A DNA stretch of 64,000 nucleotides from Microglena sp. YARC (lineage: Eukaryota > Chlorophyta > Chlorophyceae > Chlamydomonadales > Chlamydomonadaceae), in assembly GCA_022414725.1 (NCBI GenBank), contig CM039463.1, positions 36,408,863-36,472,862 on the forward strand, given 5' to 3'. Of this stretch, positions 1 through 13,174 are shown one piece after another; position 1 is the first letter of the stretch, and every line of letters begins with the position of its first letter. Under the pieces are notes generated by a model. It did not search any database. It was given only the letters and a program-made list of their open reading frames with translations, and was not told where the DNA came from. The translations under genes were made by a program, and so were the position numbers.

Positions 1-1
1 G

Positions 2-371
2 TTGTCATTCGTGTCAGACCAACAAGCCAGGGAACTTAAAGCCTGGTGGCACGTTGGTCCCGGTCGAAATCCCTTTACAGTTTTGGGATTGTGTTAGCAC
101 AGATTTGATAACAGCTCTGCCTCCTACGACTTCGGGTCATGATGCTATTGCCGTTTTCGTGGATAAGCTGTCCAAAATGGTGCATGTCGCACCATGTTCG
201 ACTACAGTTTCGGCTGTCGGCTTTGCAGCTATTTATTTGGACACAGTGGTCCGCCACCACGGCATCCCTAAGAAGTCGCCCCAGATTGTTACAGCTTGGC
301 TGCAACGGTCTCAAAGAGACCGCGACTATCGTACCGGCTCTCGCACGAAACGCAAGAATCCTTCCGTCTAA
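2..371 (+). pseudogene. Ty3/gypsy integrase fragment, broken (unit 1, the longest copy)
   Basis: Reading from base 3 gives C-H-S-C-Q-T-N-K, the CxxC end of the integrase HHCC zinc finger. The start of the catalytic core follows: a W-D-x-V-S-T-D block holding the first catalytic Asp, then a G-H-D-A-I block, the V-D-K-L-S-K-M motif and an H-G-I-P-K motif. After H-G-I-P the frame departs from the family pattern. A remnant of the second-Asp region (S-x-R-D-R-D-Y) is displaced by extra residues, and the catalytic Glu region is missing before the stop at 369-371. It cannot be an active integrase. In units 2-10 the zinc-finger codons are absent because the unit junction lies just before T-N-K. Confidence 0.85.
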
Positions 372-2312
372 GGATCCGGAGTTGGCACGAAAGGGATGTT
401 AAATGGTCTCCTCCGGGACCAACTTGTGTTCTGCAAGTATATTTCGAGCCCACGCACGTCTCGTTTGGGTGTTTCACCTTTTCTTTCCCTCCGATAGATG
501 CGGGGTCCGCATCTCTTCAGGGAGGGGGGAGTGTAACGGTACAGACTCCTTCACAGGCTCTGACCGTTATTAGACCTTTAGGTACAGTCATACCTCTGGT
601 CTAAGTAACAGCGTACGCACGAAGAGACAGTACTTCCTCATGTACTGCCTCTCTCACAAGCACGCCTGCCGGCTGCCTTACAATATCGGATTGCTCTCTT
701 CACGGCCATCATGATTATACCTATTGACGAGCCTTCGAGAACATCCTACATCCCTTACCATACTTAACAACTAACCATACTAGTGACGTAGTATCCTATA
801 GCTACTAGCTAGACCTCCGAACCTTATTCTAATCTCCTGTCATTCTAGCTAATAACTCTTCTCGTGTACTCAACCCTTCCGCCGTTGCTTCTGAGCTGTT
901 ACATTTACTGTCAAGCCTACCTTCTTATATCTTATAAATGATACCGGAAGTACCTCACCCTATCCTTCCATCTGGACGGATAGTTCTGAGCTAGCGGAGG
1001 GGTGTCTACCTTAAGTTATTTCTCATAATGTCATCCGTAATTTGTGGATCCATTTAGAGCCCCCAAATTATGGGGGGAATAGTATGCTGACCTTAAGCAT
1101 TCCAAATGACTTCTAGGTGGGATGTATCACACTTAGTCCTGCCAGTCTCTGATTTAGTTATCCTGATGTCACTCTTGATTTTGACAAGTCTTTGCAGGAT
1201 CTCGACTTCCCAATTAGCGGGGGAATAAGTTAGATGACCTCAGGTATGACCGTATAAATTCTCTTTCCCCTTATAGACTTACTTTAGTTGAAGTCTGTAC
1301 CAACCTAGGCCAGTGATTTAGAGTTCTTAGATAAGATTACCACCTTGACTGTGCCAGCCCGCCTTGCCACAGTCCAGATTACCTTACATCTGATCTCTTG
1401 ACAAGCCTGACCAATGTACAGCCACATATAGTGACTTACTGACTTCGAGACTTTCCAAGTGCCTCCTTCCCTTTAGTCTTGACCTGAATAATCTTATTGT
1501 CCAAGTTCTTGACCGAAGCAGACCAGCTCTTAGTCATTGTATTTCTTTTATATCTATATTAATTTCTTATGCCCCTCAGTTAACTTCAGGAATTCTTGAG
1601 CTCAAGAATACCTCAAGTTGGGGGGGATGTTATTGTCCAATATACATCGGACACTGAGTCGGCATAATGCATACCGGTACCTGGTCTCTCCAGGTCCCGA
1701 GTTGCCTGCCGCTAGGCCACAGGCTAGCTGTTGCCTACACGGGTCTGCAGGATCTTCCTGCAGACTCCCGTCTTCTATATAAGCGCACTCGTTGCGTGTA
1801 TCTTCCTTCTACTTCAGTCTTCACTGTGTAACCAACAAAAGTCGTTGCCTTGCCGTTCAATTCAGACTGCTAAAAACTATTGTATCGCAACTTGTTACAC
1901 ATGCGCCGTCAGACAAACCATCATGACAGTTTTTCACCACACAACTTGTTGCATATACGCCGTTAGTCAAATGTTCATTATAGTATTCATCTTCTACTTC
2001 ATACGGTACCCACTACTTGCTTCTGAATTGTCTACAAACTGGCGATTTTATTACCGGTATGCATTTGTAAGTGCGGTGTTTTAGTGTTTATACCACCAAT
2101 GGTGAGTAGCCTGAAAACTGACGGACCATGTACTCATAGACCTGGACATGCCTATAAAATGTCTATACATTTGTGACTGCATTCTGAACTCTAGAGTGTG
2201 GTAATAATGATAACATAAAACGCATAAAAACTCAATCAAAACAAACGCCATGCAAATATCATACAAATGTCAACAGTACGGGTTGAGCCACGCCACCTGG
2301 GATCTTGCTGTC

Positions 2313-2390
<78 letters not shown>

Positions 2391-3042
2391 TATTACTATT
2401 ATTATTAATCTGTCGGTCCTAGGTGAATATTATACAAATGTCAACAGTACAGGTCTTCAGAGAACATCGAGCATTAAATAGTTTTACTTTCCCATTCCTG
2501 TAAGATTTCCCTACACTATTTATATCCCCATGCCCTTAGACAAACAGCATATTATATGGTTTGTATAGTGGCATAGTAATAACAATCCAGGCTTTTTTTC
2601 GCTACCAGTAGCGACCGCTACCTGGGACCCTGTTTTGGCCAAACCTTCTGCTACCACGAGGCTCGCCTCCCAAAACCCACAGGCCGGATCTTCGGGCTGC
2701 CCAAATCGCTACCACGAGCCCAACCTTGAGAGACACCAAATCCCTGATCGCTACCAGAAGACCCCCTTTCTGAAACGAAAAAACTCTGGTATTAACCTGC
2801 ACATTCCCATCTGCTTGCACCACCTCTTTTTACCATCAGAGACCACACAAGCACTAGAAAGACCCCAGGGCCAGATGGCCAGGGTACTACTAAGCGCGCG
2901 CGGCAGCGCGATGCCGCGCTGCCTTTTTGAGCCCCTCAGTGCGTTTCGCACAGTTTTTTTTTAACCCCCTGTGGGCGCGGCGCGCAGTTTTTGCGTTTTT
3001 TTTCACTAGAAAGCGCTGACCAATTTTGCACTAGAAAGCGCT
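17..3042 (+). repeat. Array unit 1
   Basis: Integrase remnant 54-371. A purine tract with a poly-G run at 520-532 precedes a TGTAACGG motif. LTR 1628-2584, with its (TTA)n tract at about 2316-2406. Host-exon-like segment about 2790-2875. Truncated TIR element from about 2880. Subtype markers: LTR begins TGTTATTGTCCAAT; the mid-unit marker is CTAATCTCC. Confidence 0.9.
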
Positions 3043-5337
3043 GACCAACAAGCCAGGGAACTTAAAGCCTGGTGGCACGTTGGTCCCGGTCGAAATCCCT
3101 TTACAGTTTTGGGATTGTGTTAGCACAGATTTGATAACAGCTCTGCCTCCTACGACTTCGGGTCATGATGCTATTGCCGTTTTCGTGGATAAGCTGTCCA
3201 AAATGGTGCATGTCGCACCATGTTCGACTACAGTTTCGGCTGTCGGCTTTGCAGCTATTTATTTGGACACAGTGGTCCGCCACCACGGCATCCCTAAGAA
3301 GTCGCCCCAGATTGTTACAGCTTGGCTGCAACGGTCTCAAAGAGACCGCGACTATCGTACCGGCTCTCGCACGAAACGCAAGAATCCTTCCGTCTAAGGA
3401 TCCGGAGTTGGCACGAAAGGGATGTTAAATGGTCTCCTCCGGGACCAACTTGTGTTCTGCAAGTATATTTCGAGCCCACGCACGTCTCGTTTGGGTGTTT
3501 CACCTTTTCTTTCCCTCCGATAGATGCGGGGTCCGCATCTCTTCAGGGAGGGGGGGAGTGTAACGGTACAGACTCCTTCACAGGCTCTGACCGTTATTAG
3601 ACCTTTAGGTACAGTCATACCTCTGGTCTAAGTAACAGCGTACGCACGAAGAGACAGTACTTCCTCATGTACTGCCTCTCTCACAAGCACGCCTGCCGGC
3701 TGCCTTACAATATCGGATTGCTCTCTTCACGGCCATCATGATTATACCTATTGACGAGCCTTCGAGAACATCCTACATCCCTTACCATACTTAACAACTA
3801 ACCATACTAGTGACGTAGTATCCTATAGCTACTAGCTAGACCTCCGAACCTTATTCTAATCTCCTGTCATTCTAGCTAATAACTCTTCTCGTGTACTCAA
3901 CCCTTCCGCCGTTGCTTCTGAGCTGTTACATTTACTGTCAAGCCTACCTTCTTATATCTTATAAATGATACCGGAAGTACCTCACCCTATCCTTCCATCT
4001 GGACGGATAGTTCTGAGCTAGCGGAGGGTGTCTACCTTAAGTTTATTTCTCATAATGTCATCCGTAATTTGTGGATCCATTTAGAGCCCCCAAATTATGG
4101 GGGGAATAGTATGCTGACCTTAAGCATTCCAAATGACTTCTAGGTGGGATGTATCACACTTAGTCCTGCCAGTCTCTGATTTAGTTATCCTGATGTCACT
4201 CTTTATTTGACAAGTCTTTGCAGGATCTCGACTTCCCAATTAGCGGGGGAATAAGTTAGATGACCTCAGGTATGACCGTATAAATTCTCTTTCCCCTTAT
4301 AGACTTACTTTAGTTGAAGTCTGTACCAACCTAGGCCAGTGATTTAGAGTTCTTAGATAAGATTACCACCTTGACTGTGCCAGCCCGCCTTGCCACAGTC
4401 CAGATTACCTTACATCTGATCTCTTGACAAGCCTGACCAATGTACAGCCACATATAGTGACTTACTGACTTCGAGACTTTCCAAGTGCCTCCTTCCCTTT
4501 AGTCTTGACCTGAATAATCTTATTGTCCAAGTTCTTGACCGAAGCAGACCAGCTCTTAGTCATTGTATTTCTTTTATATCTATATTAATTTCTTATGCCC
4601 CTCAGTTAACTTCAGGAATTCTTGAGCTCAAGAATACCTCAAGTTGGGGGGATGTTATTGTCCGATATACATCGGACACTGAGTCGGCATAATGCATACC
4701 GGTACTGGTCTCTCCAGGTCCCGAGTTGCCTGCCGCTAGGCCACAGGCTAGCTGTTGCCTACACGGGTCTGCAGATCTTCCTGCAGACTCCCGTCTTCTA
4801 TATAAGCGCACTCGTTGCGTGTATCTTCCTTCTACTTCAGTCTTCACTGTGTAACCAAACAAAATTCGTTGCCTTGCCGTTCAATTCAGACTGCTAAAAA
4901 CTATTGTATCGCAACTTGTTACACATGCGCCGTCAGACAAACCATCATGACAGTTTTCACCACACAACTTGTTGCATATACGCCGTTAGTCAAATGTTCA
5001 TTATAGTATTCATCTTCTACTTCATACGGTACACTACTTGCTTTCTGAATTGTCTACAAACTGGCGATTTTATTACCGGTATGCATTTGTAAGTGCGGTG
5101 TTTTAGTGTTTATACCACCAATGGTGGAGTAGTAGCCTGAAAACTGACGGACCATGTACTCATAGACCTGGACATGCCTATAAATGTCTATACATTTGTG
5201 ACTGCATTTCTGAACTCTAGAGTGTGGTAATAATGATAACATAAAACGCATAAAAACTCAATCAAACAAACGCCATGCAAATATCATACAAATGTCAACA
5301 GTACGGGTTGAGCCACGCCACCTGGGATCTTGCTGTC

Positions 5338-5414
<77 letters not shown>

Positions 5415-6076
5415 TATTTATTACTATTTATATTTAATCTGTCGGTCCTAGGTGAATATTATACAAATGTCAACAGTACAGGTCTTCAGAGAACATCGAG
5501 CATTAAATAGTTTTTACTTTCCCATTCCCTGTAAGATTTCCCTACACTATTTATATCCCCATGCCCTTAGACAAACAGCATATTATATGGTTTGTATAGT
5601 GGCATAGTAATAACAAATCCAGGCTTTTTTTTCGCTACCAGTAGCGACCGCTACCTGGGACCCTGTTTTGGCCAAACCTTCTGCTACCACGAGGCTCGCC
5701 TCCCAAAACCCACAGGCCGGATCTTCGGGCTGCCCAAATCGCTACCACGAGCCCAACCTTGAGAGACACCAAATCCCTGATCGCTACCAGAAGACCCCCT
5801 TTCTGAAACGAAAAAACTCTGGTATTAACCTGCACATTCCCATCTGCTTGCACCACCTCTTTTACCATCAGAGACCACACAAGCACTAGAAAGACCCCAG
5901 GGCCAGATGGCCAGGGTACTTACTAAGCCGCGCGCGGCAGCGCGATGCCGCGCTGCCTTTTTGAGCCCCTCAGTGCGTTTCGCACAGTTTTTTTTTAACC
6001 CCCTGTGGGCGCGGCGCGCAGTTTTTGCGTTTTTTTCACTAGAAAGCGCTGACCAATTTTTGCACTAGAAAGCGCT
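3043..6076 (+). repeat. Array unit 2
   Basis: Integrase remnant 3080-3397; LTR 4653-5615 with a (TTA)n tract at about 5338-5440; host-exon-like segment about 5823-5910. The LTR begins TGTTATTGTCCGAT, which differs from unit 1. Confidence 0.9.
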
Positions 6077-9000
6077 GGACCAACAAGCCAGGGAACTTAA
6101 AGCCTGGTGGCACGTTTGGTCCCGGTCGAAATCCCTTTACAGTTTTGGATTGTTGTTAGCACAGATTTGATAACAGCTCTGCCTCCTACGACTTCGGGTC
6201 ATGATGCTATTGCCGTTTTCGTGGATAAGCTGTCCAAAATGGTGCATGTCGCACCATGTTCGACTACAGTTTCGGCTGTTCGGCTTTGCAGCTATTTATT
6301 GGACACAGTGGCTCCGCCACCACGGCATCCCTAAGAAGTCGCCCCAGATTGTTACAGCTTGGCTGCAAACGGTCTCAAAGAGACCGCGACTATCGTACCG
6401 GCTCTCGCACGAAACGCAAGAATCCTTCCGTCTAAGGATCCGGAGTTGGCACGAAAGGGATGTTAAATGGGTCTCCTCCGGGACCAACTTTGTTTTCTGC
6501 AAGTATATTTCGAGCCCACGCACGTCTCGTTTGGGTGTTTCACCTTTTCTTTCCCTCCGATAGATGCGGGGTCCGCATCTCTTCAGGGAGGGGGGAGTGT
6601 AACGGTACAGACTCCTTCACAGGCTCTGACCGTTATTAGACCTTTAGGTACAGTCATACCTCTGGTCTAAGTAACAGCGTACGCACGAAGAGACATACTT
6701 TCCTCATGTACTGCTCTCTCACAAGCACGCCTGCCGGCTGCCTTACAATATCGGATTGCTCTCTTCACGGCCATCATGATTATACCTATGACGAGCCTTC
6801 GAGAACATCCTACATCCCTTACCATACTTAACAACTAACCATACTAGTGACGTAGTATCCTATAGCTACTAGCTAGACCTCCGAACCTTATTCTTATCTC
6901 CTGTCATTCTAGCTAATAACTCTTCTCGTGTACACAAACCCTTCCGCCGTTGCTTCTAAGGCTGTTACATTTACTGTCAAGCCTACCTTCTTATATCTTA
7001 TAAATGATACCGGAAGTACTCACCCTATCTTCCATCTGGACGGATAGTTCTGAGCTAGCGGAGGGTGTTACCTTAAGTTATTTCTCATAATGTCATCCGT
7101 AATTTGTGGATCCATTTAGAGCCCCCAAATTATGGGGGAATAGTATGCTGACCTTAAGCATTCCAAATGACTTCTAGGTGGGATGTATCACACTTAGTCT
7201 GCCAGTCTCTGATTTAGTTATCCTGATGTCACTCTTTATTGACAAGTCTTTGCAGGATCTCGACTTCCCAATTAGCGGGGGGAATAAGTTAGATGACCTC
7301 AGGTATGACCGTATAAATTCTCTTTCCCTTATAGACTTACTTTAGTTGAAGTCTGTACCAACCTAGGCCAGTGATTTAGAGTTCTTAGATAAGATTACCA
7401 CCTTGACTGTGCCAGCTCCGCCTTGCCACAGTCCAGATTACCTTACATCTGATCTCTTGACAAGCCTGACCAATGTACAAGCCACATATAGTGACTTACT
7501 GACTTCGAGACTTTCCAAGTGCCTCCTTCCCTTTAGTCTTGACCTGAATAATCTTATTGTCCAAGTTCTTGACCGAGCAGACCAGCTCTTAGTCATTGTA
7601 TTTCTTTTATATCTATATTAATTTCTTATGCCCTCAGTTAACTTCAGGAATTCTTGAGCTCAAGAATACTCAAGTTGGGGGGGATGTTATTGTCCGATAT
7701 ACATCGGACACTGAGTCGGCATAATGCATACCGGCTACTGGTCTCTCCAGGTCCCGAGTTGCCTGCCGCTAAGGCCACAGGCTAGCTGTTGGGCCTACAC
7801 GGGTCTGCAGGATCTTCCTGCAGACTCCCGTCTTCTAATAAGCGCACTCGTTGCGTGTATCTTCCTTCTACTTCAGTCTTCACTGTGTAACCAACAAAAG
7901 TCGTTTGCCTTGCCGTTCAATTCAGACTGCTAAAAACTATTGTATCGCAACTTGTTACACAATGCGCCGTCAGACAAACCATTCATGACAGTTTTCACAC
8001 ACACAACTTGTTGCATATACGCCGTTAGTCAAATGTTTCATTATAGTATTCATCTTCTACTTCATACGGTACCACTACTTGCTTCTGAATTGTCTACAAC
8101 TGGCGATTTTATTACCCGGTATGCATTTGTAAGTGGGGGTGTTTTAGTGTTTTATACCACCAATGGTGAGTAGCCTGAAAACTGATGGACCATGTACTCA
8201 TAGACCTGGACTGCCTATAAAATGTCTATACATTTGTGACTGCATTCTGAACTCTAGAGTGTGGTAATAATGATTAACATATAAACGCATAAAAACTCAA
8301 TTCAAAACAAACGCCATGCAAATATTCATACAAATGTCAACAGTACGGGTTGAGGCCAACGCCACCTGGGATCTTGCTGTCTTATTATTATTATTTATTA
8401 TTATATTATTATTATTTATTATTATTATTATTATTATTTATTTCTATTATTATTAATCTGTCGGTTGCCTAGGTGAATATTAATACAACAATGTCAACAG
8501 TACCTTTACAGTCCCTTTACATCGCCTTACATATCAGCAGGATCAGATTCGTTCTATAGCACAGTTTAGAATGGGTTCCCATTGGCTGAAACGCAGAAAA
8601 GAATGAGGGTGGTGGATAGAGCACACATCCCTCGCCAATGAGACACTGTCAAATGTGTGGGTTCCCAAAACTGAGGATGAAATGCATATGTTTGAGTGCC
8701 CTTTTCATATGATATTCGCCATTCCTCGCTACCAGAATCTGTTTACCAGATATTTATAGGCATCGTAATGAGGATACCGACTTAACGCGTATGGAATGTG
8801 GAATTCTGACGATTCGCCACATTTCAGAACCTTTATGAATGGGAAATGGCACTAAGTCTTTTTTGGAGCACCTAGCCGACTATTCTTTTTACTACTTTGT
8901 AGAAGAAGCAAGGACAGGAAGCCCTGACTGCTTAGTTGGCACCTAATTTATTATCCCTTTTTTTTTTCTTTCTGAGAACTTTCTCCATTTGTTAGCTTCT

Positions 9001-9883
9001 TAACCTCGCACTGTAAAGTGGTTGAGGATTCTGAGGTTCCTGCTCTACAGGGGTTTAATACCTACGCCACCAAAACGGTGGTTGGGAGTTTGTTTGTTTG
9101 TCCTCGACACACCCCTGATGTAATGGGTTTTTTGCTTTTGTGGTGCTTTTTCTTTTTTAGTTAAAGCACAGGAGTTCTCATTACACCCTCCGCGGTGTCA
9201 AGTTAGACTTTAACATTGTAATTGTAATGTTTAATTGTATGAGTAAGTACAGTCTTCAGAGAACATCGAGCATTAAATAGTTTTTACTTTCCCCATTCCC
9301 TGTAAGGATTTCCCTACACTATTTATATACCCCCATGCCCTTTAGAACCAAACAGCATATTATATGGTTTGTATCAGTGGCATAGTATAACAATCCAGGC
9401 TATTTTTCGCTTACCAGTAGCGACGCTACCTGGGACCCTGTTTTGGCCAAACTTCTGCTAACCCACGAGGCTCGCCTTCCAAAACCCACAGGGGCCGGAG
9501 CTTACCCGCGGCTTGCCCCAAATCGCTACCCACCGAAAGCCCAACCTTGAGAGGACAACCAAAATCAAACTAGATCGCTACCCAGAAGGACCCCCCTTTC
9601 TTGAAACGAAAACTCTGGTAATTAACCTGCACATTTCCCACTGCTTGCAACCCACCTTCTTTACCATCAAGGGACCACACAACACAGAAAAGACCCAGGG
9701 GCCAGATGGGCCAGGGTACTACTAAGGCGCGCGCGGCAGCGCGATGCCGCGCTGCCCTTTTTTTGAGCCCCTCAGTGCGTTTCGCCCACAGTTTTTTTTA
9801 ACCCCCTGTGGGCGCGGCGGCAGTTTTATGCGTTTTTTTTACACTAGGAAAGCGCTGACCAATTTTGCCCACTAGAAAGCGCT
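6077..9883 (+). repeat. Array unit 3, carries a LINE insertion
   Basis: Integrase remnant from about 6107, with extra frameshifts; LTR 7685-9392, interrupted by a LINE 3' end at 8504-9245. It carries linked variants CTTATCTCC, TACACAA and ACTGATGG that units 7 and 9 share. Single-base indels are frequent throughout, suggesting poor consensus quality. Confidence 0.85.
8504..9245 (+). mobile_element. LINE 3'-end insertion inside the unit-3 LTR
   Basis: It interrupts the LTR between AGTAC and AGTAC, a likely 5-bp target duplication, at the same site as the insertion in unit 7. It encodes the same zinc-knuckle segment, here frameshifted by many indels, and ends with a degenerate TGTAA-type tail. 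Confidence 0.75.
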
Positions 9884-12800
9884 GACCAACAAGCCAGGAA
9901 CTTTAAAGGCCTGTTGGGCACGTTGGTCCCGGTCGAAATTCCCTTTACCAGTTTTGGGGAATTGTGTTAGCACAGATCTTTTGAATAACAGCTCTGCCTC
10001 CTACGACTTCGGTTCATGATGCTAATTGCCGTTTCGTGGGATAAGCTTAGTCCCAAAATGGTGCATGTCGCACCATGTTCTACTACAGTTTCGGCTGTTC
10101 GGCTTTGCACTTATTTCTATTCTGGACACAGTGGTCCGCCAACCACGGCATCCCCTAAGAACGTCGCCCCAGATTGTTCCACAGCTTGGCTGCAACGGCT
10201 AAAGATGGGACCGCGACTATCGTTAACCGGCTCTCGCACGAAAACGCAGAATGTCCTTCCGTTTAAGGATCCGGAGTTGGCACGGAAAGGGATGTTAAAA
10301 ATTCGGTCTCCCTTCCGGACCACTTGTTGTTTCTGCCAAGTTATATTTCGAGCCCCACGCAACGCTCGTTGGGTGTTTACACCTTTTTCTTTCCCTCCGA
10401 TAGATGCGGGTCCGGCATACTCTTTCAGGGAGGGGGGAGTGTAAACGTACAGACTCCTCACAGGGCTCTGACCGTTATTAGGACCTTTAGGTACAGTCAT
10501 TACCTCTGTGTCTTAAGTTAACAGCGTACGCACGAAGAGGACAGTACTTCCTCATGTTTACTTTGCTACTTAACTCCACAAGCCACGACCTTGCCGGCTC
10601 CTTACCAATATTCGGATTGCTCTCTTCACGCCATCATGATTATCACCTTATTGACGAGCCTTCGAAGAACATCCTTACACTCCCTTACCATACTTAACAA
10701 CTAACCATACTAGTGACGTAGTATCCTATAGCTACTATAGACCTCCGAACCTTATTCTAATCTTCCTTACATTTAGCTAATTAAACTCTATCTCGTTTGT
10801 ACTCAAAAAACCCTTCCGCCGTTGCTTCTGATCTTGTTATAACATTTACTTGTCAAGCCTTACCTTCTTAATAATCTTATAAAATGATACCGGAATACCT
10901 CACCCTATCCTCTCCATTTCTTGGAACGGTAGTTTCTGAGCTAGCGGAGGGTTGGTTCTTTACCTTAAGTTATTTCTCATTAATGTCATCCGTAAATTTG
11001 TGGATCCATTTAGAAAGCCCCCAAATTTTATGGGGGGGAAGGAATAGTATGCTTGACTTAACATCTCAAATTTGACTTCTAGGTGGGATGTATCACACTT
11101 AGTCCTTGCCAGTCTCTGATTTAGTTATCCTCCTGATGTCACTCTTGATTTGAACAAGTTCTTTTGCAGGATCTCGACTTCCCAATTAGCGGGGGCGGAA
11201 TAAGTTAGATGACCTCCAGGTATGACCGATAAAATTCTCTTTCCCTTATATTAGAAACTTTACTTTAGTTGAAGTCTGTACCAACCTAGGCAGTTGAAGA
11301 GTTACTTAGATAAGATTTACCACCTTGACTGTTGCCAGCCGCCCTTGCCACAGTCCAGATTACCTTAACATATTCTGATCTTTGGAACAAGCCTGACCAA
11401 TTACAGCCACATATAGTTTGAACTATACTGACTTCCGAGACTTTCAATGCCTCCTTCCCTTTTAGTCTTGACCTGAATAATCTTATTGTCCAAGTTCTTG
11501 ACCGAAGCAGACCAGCCTCTTAGTTCATTGTATTTCTTTTATATCTATAGTTAATATCTTATGCCCCTCGTTTAACCTTCAGGAATTCCTTGAACGCTTA
11601 CAAGAATACCTCAAGTTGGGGGATGTTATTGTCCAATATACATCGGACCTAGTCGGACATAATTTGCATTACCGGTACCTGGTCTACTCCAGGTCCCGAG
11701 TTGCCTGCCCGCATAGGCCACAGGCTTAGCGTTGCCTACACGGGTCTTGGCAGGATCTTCCTGCCAGACTTCCCGTCTTCTATAATAAAGCCGCACTCCG
11801 TTGCGTGTACTCTCCTTCTACTTTCAGGTCTTCACTGTGAACCAACAAAGATAGGTTCGTATGCCTTGGCCGTTCAATTTCAGACTGCTAAACTAATTGT
11901 TATCGAACTTGTTACACTGCGGCCGTCAGACAACAACCATCATGACAGTTTTCAACCCACAGCAACTTGTTGCATATAACTCCGTTAGTCAAATTGTTTC
12001 CATTATAAGTTATTTCATCTTCTACTTTCATACGGTACCACATCACTTGCTTCTGAATTTTCTACAAACTGGCGATTTTATACCGGTATTGCATTGTAAG
12101 TAGCGGGGTTTAGTGTTATACCACCAATTGGTGAGTCAGCCTGAAAAACTTTGACGGACCCATGTTACTCATATAGACCTGGGACATGGCCTATTTAAAA
12201 TGTCTATACATTTGTGACTGCATATCTGAACTCTAGAGTGTTGGTAATAATGTGATAACATAAAAACCCGCATAAACTCAATTACATCACAGACACATCC
12301 CCATCCACACACCAACATATCTAGAATACTCTCAATCACAAATCATACTACCACTACACAAACGTACGGGCTGAACGCCACGCCACCGGGATCTGCTTGT
12401 CTTTAATTATTATTGATTTATTTATTTATTCATTATTATTATTAATTAATTATTATTTTTTTTTTTTTTTATTTATATTAGCTATTATTATAAAAAATCT
12501 TGTCGTTCCTAGGTGAAATATTATACCCAAATTGTCAACAAGTACAGGTCTTCCAGAGGGAAACATCCCGAGCATTAAATAGTTTTACTTTCCCATCCCT
12601 GGTAAGATCCCTACACTATTTATATCCCCATGCCCTTAGACAAACAAGCATATTATATGGTTTGTCATAGTGGCCATAGTAATAAACAATCCAGGCTTTT
12701 TTCGCTACCAGTAAGCGACCGCTAAACCTCTGCGGACCCTGCTTTTTGTGCCAAACCTTCTGCTACCACCGAGGCTCGCCTCCAAAACCCACAGGCCGGT

Positions 12801-13174
12801 ATTACTTCGGGCTTGCCCAAATCGCTAACACGAGCCCAAACTTGAAGAGACACCAAAATCCCTGATCGCTACCAGAAGACCCCCTTTCTTGGAAAAAACG
12901 GAAAAACTCTCTGGTATAACCTTGCACATTCCCATCTGCTTGGCACCACCTCTTTTATCCCATTTCAAGACCACACAAGCACTAGAAAGCACCCCAGGCC
13001 AGATGGCCAGGGTACTACTAAGCGCCGCGCGGCAGCCGAGTGCCGCCGCTTGCCTTTTTTGGCCCCTCAGTGCGTTTCGCACAGTTTTTTTTAACCCCCT
13101 GTGGGGCGCGGCGCGCAGTTTATGCGTATTTATTTCACTAGAAGCGCTGGACCAATTTTGCACTAGAAAGCGCT
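9884..13174 (+). repeat. Array unit 4 (indel-rich)
   Basis: Integrase remnant about 9925-10300; LTR 11624-12688; host-exon-like segment about 12905-13010. It shares CTTGATTT, TCCAATATAC and GTTTAAGGATCC variants with unit 8. Indel density is the highest of the units that are complete in the window. Confidence 0.85.

Noticed and set aside
520..545. Poly-G tract plus TGTAACGG taken as the start of the gypsy LTR
   Set aside because: No matching inverted end was found; the downstream TGTTATT...AATAACA pair gives a better LTR.
1731..2084. ORFs of 60-120 codons inside the LTRs
   Set aside because: Repeated in all units and lying over U3/R-like sequence and the (TTA)n tract; they change frame among units and resemble no protein.
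2602..2823. Minus-strand ORF of ~73 codons at the end of each array unit
   Set aside because: Contains the decayed host exon segment but no splice or start context of its own; treated as part of the repeat.
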